The notes: generated by a model not told the origin, from the letters alone. A stretch of DNA of 64,000 bases from Paraburkholderia sp. BL23I1N1 (GCF_003610295.1 NZ_RAPV01000003.1:186001-250000), one strand, 5' to 3'; shown: positions 9,786 through 18,440, counted from the stretch's first letter. Numbers and translations are program-made.

Positions 9786-9902
9786 GTATCCGTCAGCGTA
9801 ACCCGTTAGAAGTGGGGATTTAGTACGAGACCAACAACGCCGCGAGATATCAGGACGAGGTGAGCGAGATCCCGCTGCGACAGTGCGACGGCTCTCTGGA
9901 TG

Positions 9903-10271
9903 TCAGAACGCGTAACCTTGATCGTGCCAGTAGTGCCAGTCAGCGACGGCGAGTCGTGTCGGTTTGTCGCTGTTCACCGGGACGATCTGAGCCAGGGGTG
10001 CCACCACGTCACGTTGGCCCCACCGGGCCCAAACGAAGATGCCAACCCGACATAGGTCTTCATGAGCGAGTCCGGCGACCGAGACGTGTTCACCCGGGTG
10101 CAGTGGTGAAGAGGCCATTGCCTGGCGAATGCCGGCCTCGAATGGAAACGTGAGCTGCTCTTCCAGATAGCAGTACCACGACGTCGCCCGCTCTTCCTCG
10201 GTATAGGCGTCGACCACCACTTCCATCTCAATGCGATGTTCACGTTTTGCGTCGATCTTGGGCTTGGCCAT
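9903..10271 (-). CDS. CcbP-like calcium-binding protein, IS66 passenger
   Basis: 122-residue acidic protein resembling the cyanobacterial calcium-binding protein CcbP family: RIEMEVVVDAYTEEERATSWYCYLEEQLTFPFEA, then a GEHVSVAGLAHEDLCRVGIFVWARWGQRDVVAPLAQIVPV beta-rich half. It lies inside the IS66 ends, 30 bases after the preceding passenger gene, as the last gene of the element's operon. Nothing suggests a role in transposition itself. It could buffer calcium or have been recruited as cargo. The family call is from motif memory. Confidence 0.75.
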   Translation of the reverse strand: MAKPKIDAKREHRIEMEVVVDAYTEEERATSWYCYLEEQLTFPFEAGIRQAMASSPLHPGEHVSVAGLAHEDLCRVGIFVWARWGQRDVVAPLAQIVPVNSDKPTRLAVADWHYWHDQGYAF

Positions 10272-10301
10272 GATGTTGTCTTCCGACCAGAGTTGATAGG
10301 G

Positions 10302-10793
10302 CTATAGATCAACGATACGCCGCAGCAGACCATAGGAAACGCGCCAGTGACCCTCGGAATCTGTCACAGCAATCGAGGCCGTTTTCGAGTTGAGTCTGAC
10401 GATGGTGCCGACACGCTCACTCAGGTGTTTGTCGGTGAAACCGACGGTGTCGCCGACGAGGAACTCTTCGCGTTGTGCGCGCGGTGGTGGCGGTGCCGGT
10501 TCAGAATGAATCGGGGCTGCGCTATCGGGAACGATCGCCGCGTACGGTAGCGCCCAGCGGCGCCGGCTCGCATTGTCCTGAACGACCGCCTGTGTTTGCC
10601 GAAGCTCAACGACGGTTCCCTGCAATGGAGGGGCCAGCGGGTTGTCTGCGATATAACTGATAGCCATGCCGAGGTGCAGGCGCTGCCGTACTTCCAGGAT
10701 GCGTCGGGGATCATCGAGCATTTTTCCGACGGCGAGATAAAGGCGATAGAGTTCGGCGCTGGGCGCCTGCCGAAGTGAGTCGAGAATGTCCAT
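10302..10793 (-). CDS. Hypothetical protein with two SH3-like repeats, IS66 passenger
   Basis: 163 residues. The ATG at 10793 is chosen because it falls 14 bases after the tnpC stop and gives a natural start (MDILDSLRQAPSAELYRLYLAVGKML); the longer frame runs into tnpC. An N-terminal helical part is followed by two similar beta modules of about 35 residues: GTVVELRQTQAVVQD...RRWALPYAAI and GTIVRLNSKTASIAVTD...HWRVSYGLLRRI, joined by a proline-rich linker. Such small SH3-like barrels bind nucleic acid or protein. Function is unknown, and the location within the element's operon is clear. Confidence 0.7.
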   Translation of the reverse strand: MDILDSLRQAPSAELYRLYLAVGKMLDDPRRILEVRQRLHLGMAISYIADNPLAPPLQGTVVELRQTQAVVQDNASRRRWALPYAAIVPDSAAPIHSEPAPPPPRAQREEFLVGDTVGFTDKHLSERVGTIVRLNSKTASIAVTDSEGHWRVSYGLLRRIVDL

Positions 10794-10807
10794 GAATGTG
10801 ATGTCGT

Positions 10808-12340
10808 TTAACGGGCGAGCGGCAACAGTTCGTGCACGCGATTGACAGGATACGATGGCAGCTTCTCGAGCGTGTCCTTGAGCCACGCGTACGGCTCGAA
10901 ACCGTTCAGGCGAGCCGTGCCGAGCAGCGAATACATCGTGGCGGTCGCGCGGGCGCCGCGCGGGGAGCCCGCGAAGAGCCAGTTCGCCCTTCCGAGGGCA
11001 ATGGGTCTGATTTGCCGCTCGAGAGCGTTGTTGTCCGGCAGCAGGATACCGCTCTCAGTGTAGCGAACGAGCGCCGGCCAGTGACGTAACGCATAGCCGA
11101 AGGCCTTTGCAAGCGGCGCCTGAGCCGGCAAACCGATGACGTTGCCTTCCAGCCATTGCCGGAACAGCACGAGTAGCGGCAGTGCCTCAGTTTGCCGCGC
11201 CGCATATTTGAGGTCAGGCGTCTGGTCCTTGATCCGCGACTCGATCGCATACAACTGCGTGATCCACTGCAGCGCCTGCGCCGCAAGTCCCGGTTTGCTT
11301 TGCGCCTTCGCGATTTCGAAGAAGCGTCGGCGGCAATGCGCCCAACATCCGACCTCGACGATATCTCCGGTTTCGTAGAGTGCGCCATGTCCACTGTATG
11401 CGTCCGCCTGCAGATAGCCTTTGTACTTTTGCAGGTAGCGCAGCGGATGCGAACCGGAGCGCGACTCAGCGAATTCGAACACGACCGCCGGCGGGTGGTC
11501 AACCCAGACCCCGTTCTCCTCGCGCTGCCCCGCACCCAGGTATCCCCATAATCGTGCGGTGCGCGTCGCCGTGCGACCCTTCTCGAGTAACGGCAGCGTT
11601 GTATCGTCCACGTGCATGCGCGGGGCCTGCAACTGGTGAGCCCGTAGCGGCGGCAGCAGCACTTCGAGCAGCTCGGCTGCCGCCAGCTTCCATTCACACA
11701 GCGTTGCCCGGGGCAGGTACACACCACGGCGCGCGTAGCGCGTCTCCTGGCGGTTCAAGGGAAGATGATCGACGTAGGTATTGACCAGGATGTTAGGCAG
11801 CAGGCTCGCGCTCGCATTGCTCTTCGGCAGCGGTGAAGGCTGGGCGCTCGCCGTCACGATGGTCGACTCACCATCCTTCTTCGCCGCGTATCTGAGGCGG
11901 ATATGCTCAATGACGGTGAGCCTGGATGGCTCGTAGTGCAGCGTCTCGCTGCGCTCTTCGCCGATGCATTCGAGTGAATCGAATGCCGCCTTCTGTTCGT
12001 CGCTCAGATCGTATTCAATGCGCGTGCGCGGCAGGTCCTTCGGCAGGGCAGGACGTCCCTTCCGGGTGTGGCCCGCAACCGGAACCTCGTCCGGCTCGGG
12101 CGGAACCGGTAACTCCGTAGCGGCATCGAATAGTTCCGCCTGGGCCGCCAGCCGCTCGGAGCTGACCCCGAAGCGCGCGCGGTTCGCCTGGGCAATCTGG
12201 TGCTGCAGGATTTCCAGCTGCTCCCACAGCACGCATGCCAGCCTGTTCTGTTCGAGCGCGAAGGCTTGCAGCGCATCGGGCTCGACCGGCAAATCCGCGA
12301 CAGTGATGGCGGTGGGCGGCATGGCTATCATGATGCCCAA
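10808..12340 (-). CDS. tnpC: IS66 transposase TnpC
   Basis: 510-residue DDE transposase of the IS66 family. An N-terminal leucine-rich helical region and an IS66 zinc-finger/helix-turn-helix area precede the catalytic domain, with the acidic residues in MHVDDTTLP, LQADAYSG and NALERQIRP. IS66 C-terminal motifs (LGTARLNGFEPYAWLKDTLEKLP) are present and no break is seen. The gap of 56 bases to tnpB and the order tnpA-tnpB-tnpC are standard. Confidence 0.95.
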   Translation of the reverse strand: MGIMIAMPPTAITVADLPVEPDALQAFALEQNRLACVLWEQLEILQHQIAQANRARFGVSSERLAAQAELFDAATELPVPPEPDEVPVAGHTRKGRPALPKDLPRTRIEYDLSDEQKAAFDSLECIGEERSETLHYEPSRLTVIEHIRLRYAAKKDGESTIVTASAQPSPLPKSNASASLLPNILVNTYVDHLPLNRQETRYARRGVYLPRATLCEWKLAAAELLEVLLPPLRAHQLQAPRMHVDDTTLPLLEKGRTATRTARLWGYLGAGQREENGVWVDHPPAVVFEFAESRSGSHPLRYLQKYKGYLQADAYSGHGALYETGDIVEVGCWAHCRRRFFEIAKAQSKPGLAAQALQWITQLYAIESRIKDQTPDLKYAARQTEALPLLVLFRQWLEGNVIGLPAQAPLAKAFGYALRHWPALVRYTESGILLPDNNALERQIRPIALGRANWLFAGSPRGARATATMYSLLGTARLNGFEPYAWLKDTLEKLPSYPVNRVHELLPLAR

Positions 12341-12396
12341 CTCGCGCGACGTTTACAAGCTCGGAGAGCGTTGTATCTGCGCAGGCAATAGCCAGT

Positions 12397-12744
12397 TCAG
12401 CTAACGCGCTTCACTGCGACGGCACGATGCGGCTCGCGCGCCGGGATCTCGATGCCCTCCAGCCAGGCGTTGAGTTCAGCGAGCGTGAAGCCACGTTGGG
12501 CGAGTGACGACGGTGATGGAAAATGTCCGTGTTCAAGCCGCTTGTACCAGAGCGCGAAACCGGTGCGGTCCCAATATAAGCACTTGACCTTCGTGCGGTC
12601 CCGACCAACGAACACGAACAGATTGCCAGAGGCCGGCTTCTGGGCTAGAAGCGGTTCGACCAGATACGACAGGGTGTCGATCGACTTGCGCATGTCGACC
12701 GGATCACGGCAGATGTAGGCACGAACGTCGGCGGCGATCAGCAA
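12397..12744 (-). CDS. tnpB: IS66 accessory protein TnpB
   Basis: 115-residue IS66 Orf2 family protein, required for transposition together with TnpC. Family signatures are VRAYICRDPVDMRKSIDTLSYLV, NLFVFVGRDRTKVKCLYWDRTGFALWYKRLE and FTLAELNAWLEGIE. Its start overlaps the end of tnpA by 7 bases, suggesting translational coupling. Confidence 0.95.
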   Translation of the reverse strand: MLIAADVRAYICRDPVDMRKSIDTLSYLVEPLLAQKPASGNLFVFVGRDRTKVKCLYWDRTGFALWYKRLEHGHFPSPSSLAQRGFTLAELNAWLEGIEIPAREPHRAVAVKRVS

Positions 12745-13148
12745 CGCGCACCTCCAAGCTGCCCGAGCACGAAGCGCACGATGCGCTCGGCGTGCGCGCC
12801 CGTCAGTTCGATGCGAACGCCGGCGAGGGACAGCGTCACCCGATCACGCGTAGACGACGTGTCCACTGTCGGTGATGGCACCGCTGGCGGCGCCCCGATG
12901 CCCGCATGGGAAACGACGAACGCCGCGTCAGGGGTGACCGCCAGCGGACGCTCGGTTTCATCCTCCACGTTCGATAGTTTCGTGCGCCACAGATCGAACG
13001 TACTGACCGCAAGTCCCTGCTCACGGCAGAAGTGACGCTCGCCAAGTCCGCTTCCTTTCCATGCCATGAACATCTCTCGCCAGAACGCCTCGCCCCGCCG
13101 AGGCCGCCGCGTGCCCGTCGATACAGTCTCTCCCGTGGTGTTCTCCAT
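12738..13148 (-). CDS. tnpA: IS66 accessory protein TnpA
   Basis: 136-residue first gene of the IS66 element. It carries a helix-turn-helix-like segment (FWREMFMAWKGSGLGERHFCREQGLAVSTFDLWRTKL) and a C-terminal part VRIELTGAHAERIVRFVLGQLGG found in IS66 TnpA proteins. The start at 13148 follows GGAGCACATGCG; the frame can extend to 13187 without a better site. The promoter must lie in the 80 bases between this gene and the right inverted repeat. Confidence 0.88.
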   Translation of the reverse strand: MENTTGETVSTGTRRPRRGEAFWREMFMAWKGSGLGERHFCREQGLAVSTFDLWRTKLSNVEDETERPLAVTPDAAFVVSHAGIGAPPAVPSPTVDTSSTRDRVTLSLAGVRIELTGAHAERIVRFVLGQLGGARC

Positions 13149-13228
13149 CGCATGTGCTCCGTCGTTACGATGGCTACACCTTCGCACCGCGCGTATGTGC
13201 GTTCAAGACGGGATGCGCTGACGGATAC

Positions 13229-13342
13229 TCGGCAACGGTCTCCGTTGAATCGCCGAGATCGGTGTTCGTTAACGCCGGTCTCGGCGATCGCGTTGCCGAT
13301 CCGGTTGATCGCATTCGGCCAAATCCGTAATTTGATGGACAT
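13229..13342 (-). pseudogene. 5' part of a short ORF interrupted by the IS66 element
   Basis: 38 codons from the ATG at 13342 to the IS66 boundary, in frame across the 8-bp duplication with the segment 9706-9785 on the other side. The peptide starts MSIKLRIWPNAINRIGNAIAE. No family is recognised. Confidence 0.3.
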
Positions 13343-13462
13343 CCACCACGTTTGACGTCCATTATTTATGTCTCAAGAATGGACAGGATGCCGATATGAG
13401 CAGCCCGACAGCAGGGGCTGCTCAGCCTGTCCATTTTCTCCAACTTTAGGGTACGGCCCAAA

Positions 13463-13714
13463 GTGGAAATGCACAAACGAATGCTCAAAAAGGGATCGTT
13501 TGAGGTGCCGTTGATCGTGCCACGCGGAAGCGATCTGCATTGGATCGAAGGCTTCCATCAAGTCAACGCCGCGATTGAGGAAGGCATCACGGTTGTGCCT
13601 ATTGGGACTTCGGTATCGCTTGCGCCGCAACTAAAGACGCTTGTTGGCGTGGCCCACCAGAACACGGACCCCAGCCCGTACGATTTCTCAGAGTGCGCAG
13701 CCATCGTGGTGTGA
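13463..13714 (+). pseudogene. ParB-like domain fragment
   Basis: 83 codons beginning at a GTG without a clear ribosome binding site. RMLKKGSFEVPLIVPRGSDLHWIEGFHQVNAAIEEGITVVPIGTS resembles the core of ParB/Srx-like domains (a V-P-[VL]-I-V strand, then the W-I-[ED]-G-x-H-x-V-x-A-A-I-E-x-G helix). The frame stays open upstream without a start, so this is probably the remains of a larger gene. Confidence 0.45.
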
Positions 13715-13907
13715 AGGTCCGTTGCTCCCGGCCGGTTAACAGGGGGCTGTAGTCAAGCTAATAGGATTGCGGGCAGGCCTTGCTGACCGATGAATCCTGA
13801 GCTGGAATCAGGATATTGGTGCCAGCCAGATACGCACATACAGCCCAACTCAGGACCTCTTGGTATCTTTTCTTGTGTGCCAAAGCGGAACGCTGCGGCT
13901 TTCCCAA

Positions 13908-15774
13908 ATCGGGATAGGGGCAGGCCTCGCGGCCCGACCCCTCCCACACCACCGTGCGTACGGGTCCGTACACGGCGGTTCGGATCGGTTAATCGACTAT
14001 GGCCTTAGTGATGGAAGCCCCAGCGAGCGAAGGTAGCGGTTTGACAAGGCGATGCCCAGCGCGGGACTGCAACTCAGCCGCCACGCATCGTGTGGCGAAC
14101 CGACCGTCTGGGCAGCAAGGTTTCGGCTGACGCCGCGTACTGTCAGCTCCCGGAATCTTGTGCGGCCCCGTTTCCACTGCTTCCAGAAGAAGCAGCGGAT
14201 GCGGCGGCGTATCCATTCATCCAGGCGTTGCAGAACGCTGGGCGTTTCGCAGAAACCGAAGTAGCCCCGCCACCCTGCCAGATAACGTTTCAGCGCGCCG
14301 ATCATCTGGTCGACGCTGACCCCGCGCGTGCGTTGAGTCAGTTCCCGGACCCGATCCTTGAAGCGAGCCAGTGCCTTGGGCGCAATGCGCCGTTTGATCT
14401 GCTCCCGCCCCGAGAAGGTGAAGCCCAGAAACTTCCGCGTGTGTGGCCGTGCGACGGCGCTCTTCGCTTCATTGACCTTCAGCTTCAGCTTGCCGGTGAG
14501 GAAGGCTTTCAGCCCCGCCATCACCCGCTGGCCCGCGCGTTCGCTGCGTACATAGACGTTACAATCGTCGGCGTACCTCACGAAACGCAGCCCGCGTCGC
14601 TCAAGCTCCCGGTCAAGATCGTCGAGCATCAGATTGGATAACAACGGCGACAGGGGACCACCCTGGGGGGTGCCCTCGTCCGTCGCACCAACCAGCCCGT
14701 GCTCCATCACGCCCGCCGTCAGGAAGGAGCGAATCAGCTTCAGAACGCGTCTGTCACTAACCCGTTTTGCCACCCGACTCATCAAGATGTCGTGGCTCAC
14801 GCGATCGAAGAATTTCTCCAGATCCAAATCTACAACCCATCGATACCCCGACTGGATGTAGCTTTGCGCCTGCGCCACTGCCTGATGCGCCGAGCGTCCC
14901 GGACGGAAACCGTAGCTGGAGTCCGAGAACGTCGGGTCCCACTGCCTTTGCAACACCTGCAAGACCGCCTGCTGGACGAATCGGTCAAGCGCAGAAGGGA
15001 TGCCGAGCTTGCGCACGCCACCGCCATCCGGCTTGGGTATCTCGACCCGTCTCACAGGTTGAGGCTGGTATGTGCCGTTCAGCAGCGTGGCCCGTATCGA
15101 CGGCCAATGCTCCCGCAGGTACGCCGGTAATGCCTGAACGGTCATCCCGTCCACGCCCGGTGCGCCCTTGTTAGCTTTCACACGCTTCAACGCCTGCTTC
15201 AGGTTCCCCCTTTCGCAGACTTCTTCCATCAGTCGGTCATATGCCGACGGGCTTTCAGACTCGGGGTTCGCCGCCATAGGTTCAGCCCCTCGATCAGCAG
15301 CCATCGGAGCTTCACCCCTGCCTCCGCTGTCGAGGACGCGATGCGTTTTCTGCTGCGCTCCCATGTCGAGTTCTCCGGCTTACTCGCCGCTCCTTTCCGT
15401 TCGGGCCTTCAGGCGTCGCCGCCCTAATATGCCCTCTGCTGACTCCTGCACGGTGGTCAACGGCCCTTGCGAGCCGCTCAGTCCTCATTTCAGGACGCCG
15501 TGCAGGCCTCCCGAGGTAAGCGCAACCGCCTTCCCCACACACCTGCCAGATCTACCACCCCAGCCCTTGATGGCTATGGACTTCGCAATCAATTGCTTGC
15601 TCGTCCGGCCAGGTAGGCCTCGCATCTGGTTTCTGTTCGTCAGGTCATGGCTTTGCTACACGCTTCCTTCAGACCCCGCCTCACGACGACGCCCTTGCGT
15701 TTCGCTAGTCCTTCACCACCATCAGGTTGGACAGGGGACTCACACCCCCAAGCTGTTGCGCATGCTCGGCGCAC
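13908..15774 (-). mobile_element. Group II intron, probably class IIC
   Basis: Complete retroelement of about 1867 bases read on the minus strand. The 5' end is GTGCGCCGAGCATGCGCAAC (starting at 15774), a typical GUGYG start followed by domain I. After the reverse transcriptase stop comes a domain V hairpin around 13938-13977 (GTGTACGG/CCGTACGCAC pairing) and domain VI ending CCTATCCCGAT at about 13908. Immediately upstream of the 5' end is a terminator hairpin with a T-tract. Insertion behind such terminators is the hallmark of class IIC introns. The encoded protein lacks an endonuclease domain, which also fits IIC. Ends are assigned by eye. Confidence 0.85.
13997..15364 (-). CDS. ltrA: Group II intron reverse transcriptase/maturase
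   Basis: 455-residue intron-encoded protein. The reverse transcriptase domain begins RLMEEVCERGNLKQALKRVKANKGAPGVDGMTV and includes SSYGFRPGRSAHQA, VVDLDLEKFFDRVSHDILM, TPQGGPLSPLLSNLMLDDLD and the catalytic RYADD box. A maturase X domain follows (IKRRIAPKALARFKDRVRELTQ...YLAGWRGYFGFCETP). There is no C-terminal HNH endonuclease, as in IIC introns, which rely on single-stranded or hairpin targets. All core motifs are intact. The start could be the ATG at 15364 or one of two internal ATGs within 30 codons. Confidence 0.95.
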   Translation of the reverse strand: MGAQQKTHRVLDSGGRGEAPMAADRGAEPMAANPESESPSAYDRLMEEVCERGNLKQALKRVKANKGAPGVDGMTVQALPAYLREHWPSIRATLLNGTYQPQPVRRVEIPKPDGGGVRKLGIPSALDRFVQQAVLQVLQRQWDPTFSDSSYGFRPGRSAHQAVAQAQSYIQSGYRWVVDLDLEKFFDRVSHDILMSRVAKRVSDRRVLKLIRSFLTAGVMEHGLVGATDEGTPQGGPLSPLLSNLMLDDLDRELERRGLRFVRYADDCNVYVRSERAGQRVMAGLKAFLTGKLKLKVNEAKSAVARPHTRKFLGFTFSGREQIKRRIAPKALARFKDRVRELTQRTRGVSVDQMIGALKRYLAGWRGYFGFCETPSVLQRLDEWIRRRIRCFFWKQWKRGRTRFRELTVRGVSRNLAAQTVGSPHDAWRLSCSPALGIALSNRYLRSLGLPSLRP

Positions 15775-15802
15775 AACAAAAACGCCACCTTGCGGTGGCA
15801 TT
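15775..15802 (-). terminator. Intrinsic terminator used as intron target
   Basis: On the minus strand GCCACC-GCAA-GGTGGC is followed by GTTTTTGTT. It terminates the small two-gene operon to its right. The intron's first base lies directly after the T-tract. Confidence 0.8.
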
Positions 15803-15830
15803 TTGCTCGGCCGGAAGAATATCGAACCGG

Positions 15831-16019
15831 TTACGATTCTGAGTCCGCAGTGCGCCTTGTCCGGACTCGCACCGTCGCGCGATACGTCTCGCGGGCGCTC
15901 TTCCCCGCAAGTGTGCCGCTCTCGGCCGCTGCCTCCGTACGCTGAAGGAGCACGGCCACCCCGCGTTTTTGCAGCGCAATCACCTTCGGGCGAAGCTTGC
16001 TAGATGCGTTCAAAGCCAT
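15831..16019 (-). CDS. Hypothetical 62-residue basic protein
   Basis: Small lysine/arginine-rich protein (MALNASSKLRPKVIALQKRGVAVLLQRTEAAAES...). Its ATG is preceded by a strong AAGGAGG site that lies within the 3' end of the preceding gene, and the two frames overlap by 20 bases. It ends 28 bases before the terminator. I recognise no family, but the coupling and ribosome binding site argue it is real. Confidence 0.6.
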   Translation of the reverse strand: MALNASSKLRPKVIALQKRGVAVLLQRTEAAAESGTLAGKSARETYRATVRVRTRRTADSES

Positions 16020-16554
16020 AAAAACCTCCTTCGTCAGATGCCGGCCGGGTCACACAGCGAAACGTTGCCCCCATTTCGCCGCGCTCAAATTTCCTAGCCA
16101 GCCTATTATATAACGCGTCCAGTTTCCCAGTCTGAGGCATGTAGAAGTATTGGGCCGTCGCCGGGAAGACGTCGGCATGCGCCAGGAGCGCCATACCGAG
16201 CGCCTCGCTGAACTGCCAGATCATCGCGGGATCCGGCAGCGGCCATTCGTCCGGGTAAAACATGGTCTCACGGTCTGCCTCGGCACGAAAGAATTTGACC
16301 AGCCGTGAATCGGGGGCTGGCACAAAGCCTCCGTTCCAAGCAGCGGCGGTCTCCCTCACAAACTGCTCGTCGTGTCCCGCGTAGGTCATCACATCAGCGA
16401 AAAATACGAGGTGCCGGGTCCCATCAAAGTCGATTCCGCTGGCCTCAATGGTCGCGTCGACCTGAACCGGCCCGGCGATGCGCAATATCCCGGGGCCGCC
16501 CGCGTCAGCCGGAAAAAGCGCCGCGAGCAGCGCGTCGCTTACATATTCAATCAT
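16000..16554 (-). CDS. Hypothetical protein, 184 residues
   Basis: Soluble acidic protein starting MIEYVSDALLAALFPADAGGPGILRIAG, with no signal peptide, membrane segment or recognised motif. It contains TRHLVFFADVMTYAGHDEQFVRETAAAWNGGFVPAPDSRL and a tail GATFRCVTRPASDEGGFYGFERI. The start at 16554 is preferred over 16572 because the upstream residues are not protein-like; neither has a strong ribosome binding site. It is the first gene of a two-gene operon. Confidence 0.65.
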   Translation of the reverse strand: MIEYVSDALLAALFPADAGGPGILRIAGPVQVDATIEASGIDFDGTRHLVFFADVMTYAGHDEQFVRETAAAWNGGFVPAPDSRLVKFFRAEADRETMFYPDEWPLPDPAMIWQFSEALGMALLAHADVFPATAQYFYMPQTGKLDALYNRLARKFERGEMGATFRCVTRPASDEGGFYGFERI

Positions 16555-16798
16555 TGGGCTGCACGCCTCCACTCACCAGATGCCGTCCATTTTCGCATTG
16601 TACGGGCCGAGTCAAGCGCATGTCGCTCCAGGGGGCAATCTCGCTAACGCGACGTCGCCAATGCGCGCTGGCCGGCGGTAGAGTTCGCCCGAGCGGAACC
16701 GGACCGCCAGGTCAATACGCACCTTCGCGGCTCGGGTCGAAGCTTACTGTACGAGCACGTTGGCTCGACGCCAAAGTGCCCGCGCCGCTCACCCGTGT

Positions 16799-17236
16799 CT
16801 AACTCTTCTTCGAGAAGACGCCTGGCAACCAGATCAGATCGCCGACGCCTGGACGATCGCGCTCGCATTCGAGGCACCAGAAAGCCGGCGCGGTACGCGT
16901 GGGATTCCGCGACACGGGCGAAGGTTTAAAGCTGAGCCCCGCGTGAACCTCGGGAACCGAGACGACAAACGAACTGTCGTTAGCGATCCACTGCCATTTG
17001 ACGGCGTAGGAGCCTTCCGGCGTCATCGCGTGAGTTCCCGATTCCCGTGCGACCGTCAGTGTGCCGTCGCCGCCGCTCGCATCCGGGCCGAAGCCGTTCA
17101 GCTTCAGCGTCGCTTTCAGTCCGGGGGGCGAGTTCTCGAGCGTGGACGTCGCCACAAGCGTGACCGGTCCGCGCGAGCATGCGCCGAGGCCAACCAGAAT
17201 GAGAGCGAAGGCGAGCCGACTGAGTTTATTCGTCAT
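16799..17236 (-). CDS. Putative lipoprotein
   Basis: 145 residues with an N-terminal signal peptide and lipobox (MTNKLSRLAFALILVGLGAC, Cys20 as lipid site). The mature part is polar and glycine-rich, with a CLEC knuckle near the end. No family is recognised. Its position between two unrelated hypotheticals gives no functional clue. Confidence 0.7.
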   Translation of the reverse strand: MTNKLSRLAFALILVGLGACSRGPVTLVATSTLENSPPGLKATLKLNGFGPDASGGDGTLTVARESGTHAMTPEGSYAVKWQWIANDSSFVVSVPEVHAGLSFKPSPVSRNPTRTAPAFWCLECERDRPGVGDLIWLPGVFSKKS

Positions 17237-17993
17237 CTATTTTCCATTCGATATTGAGGGAGAGCGGCCAAAGGGTGTCGCGGCCGATGACTGCGTTTTG
17301 GGTATCGGCGTAATGGCCGCTATTTGTAGAGAGGATTCAAAATATTTCGCGAGGCGCCGTCGGCGCGCCGGCGCGGCTGGCGCTTGCAGATCGTGATCCA
17401 CAACTTGCCCATGCAAGCGCGCGTCGCTCACGCAACTAAAGTTGCATGCACGTTTCCGGCCGCGACAAACCTCGCCTGGCCAGACGGCACGGGCCCTCGC
17501 GAGCGATTTCGGCTTCAACTAAAGTTGTGTCTACTGCGCCGGAAATTTCAAGGAAAGCTGTAACTTAGTGTGCGATTTCAACCAAAGTTGTGTCGCAATA
17601 GCAGGCAATGCGCTACTGGCGGCAGGTCCGCAGTCGTACGGAGCAGCCCAGGGCGACCAGAGCTTGACGGGAATCCCGGCGCGACAGGCCTCTGCAACCT
17701 CGTATCGGCGCATCGCCTCGCCAGCGCACCAGACGCGGGCTGCTTCAACGGGCGCTGAGTTGCTCTCCGACGGACTCATCCCGGCCAGTTTCGATCCTTC
17801 GCGCTCTGCCAACGAACGTCTCCTGACGAGCGATGAGCCGCCAGTGCGCAAAGCGGGGGGCGGGCGATTCGAGAGACGAGCCGGATCCACTTTAAGCGCT
17901 ATAGCCGTTTGGGTTGGCGCGCCCCTTTGTCTGTTTCACAGGTCGGTGTCGCTCGCGCCACGCCGGCCGCGCCGCGAGCTACGGTCGAAGTTG
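17237..17993. other. Non-coding interval with three CAACTAAAGTTG-type repeats
   Basis: No convincing gene. The interval holds the palindromes GCAACTAAAGTTGC (17434-17447), CAACTAAAGTTG (17516-17527) and CAACCAAAGTTG (17579-17590). The last two share the minus-strand context ACAACTTT(A/G)GTTGAA. They could be operators or ends of a degraded mobile element. Confidence 0.5.
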
Positions 17994-18140
17994 GGTGAAA
18001 CACCGGTTCGCGCTTCTGCTGGAAGGCCATTACGACCTCGACAAGGGCGACATCGCGCCGCACTCGCCCTGCAATTGTGTTTCGAACTCGAGCTGGGTGG
18101 CGAGGTCGTTCTCGTGCCACTGCCGCAGCGCGGCCTTTGA
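17994..18140 (-). pseudogene. Relic of an enoyl-CoA hydratase C-terminus
   Basis: The minus-strand frames read KAALRQWHENDLATQLEFETQLQGECGA and then, after a frameshift near 18060, VEVVMAFQQKREPVF. This is the typical helical C-terminus of enoyl-CoA hydratase/isomerase proteins. The rest of the gene is missing. Confidence 0.5.
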
Positions 18141-18440
18141 ACTGAGCATTGACGTGCGCGGGACTGGCAGCCAGCCGCGCCGCGAGGCGGATGCTTCAAC
18201 GGACAATGCATGTCGTCCACTGCACGCCAGATCAGGATCACCCAGCAACGCGAGCGCCGTGCCACGGAAACCCGACGATGCGCAGTTGCCACGTGACGCT
18301 GTCCGGAAGGGAGGGTGGTCTCCATTCCATCTCGGTCGGGTGCGGCCAACCACCGCTGGGCGGCGCGTCGCGGGTTACGGTCCCCGGCTCGCAGCCCAAA
18401 AAATTTGTTAGCCTGCGTCAGCATGTCGACCGCGCCGTAG
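18141..18440. other. Interval without recognised gene
   Basis: About 300 bases of high-GC sequence with overlapping open frames on both strands, none with protein-like content. It probably consists of decayed sequence upstream of the enoyl-CoA hydratase relic. Confidence 0.4.

Larger units (their letters stand above)
9786..13228 (-). mobile_element. Complete IS66-family insertion sequence with two passenger genes
   Basis: A 3443-bp element with terminal inverted repeats beginning GTATCCGTCAGCG at 9786 and matching the reverse complement ending at 13228 (about 19 of 21 positions). It is flanked by a perfect 8-bp direct repeat, TCGGCAAC, at 9778-9785 and 13229-13236, the duplication length expected for IS66. 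Inside, all on the minus strand, are tnpA, tnpB and tnpC, then two extra genes (an SH3-like protein and a CcbP-like calcium-binding protein) spaced 14 and 30 bases apart. The perfect duplication and intact genes suggest a fairly recent, possibly active insertion. Confidence 0.93.

Noticed and set aside
17434..17590. Possible CRISPR-like array
   Set aside because: Only three short palindromes with unequal spacing (81 and 63) and non-constant context; no cas genes.
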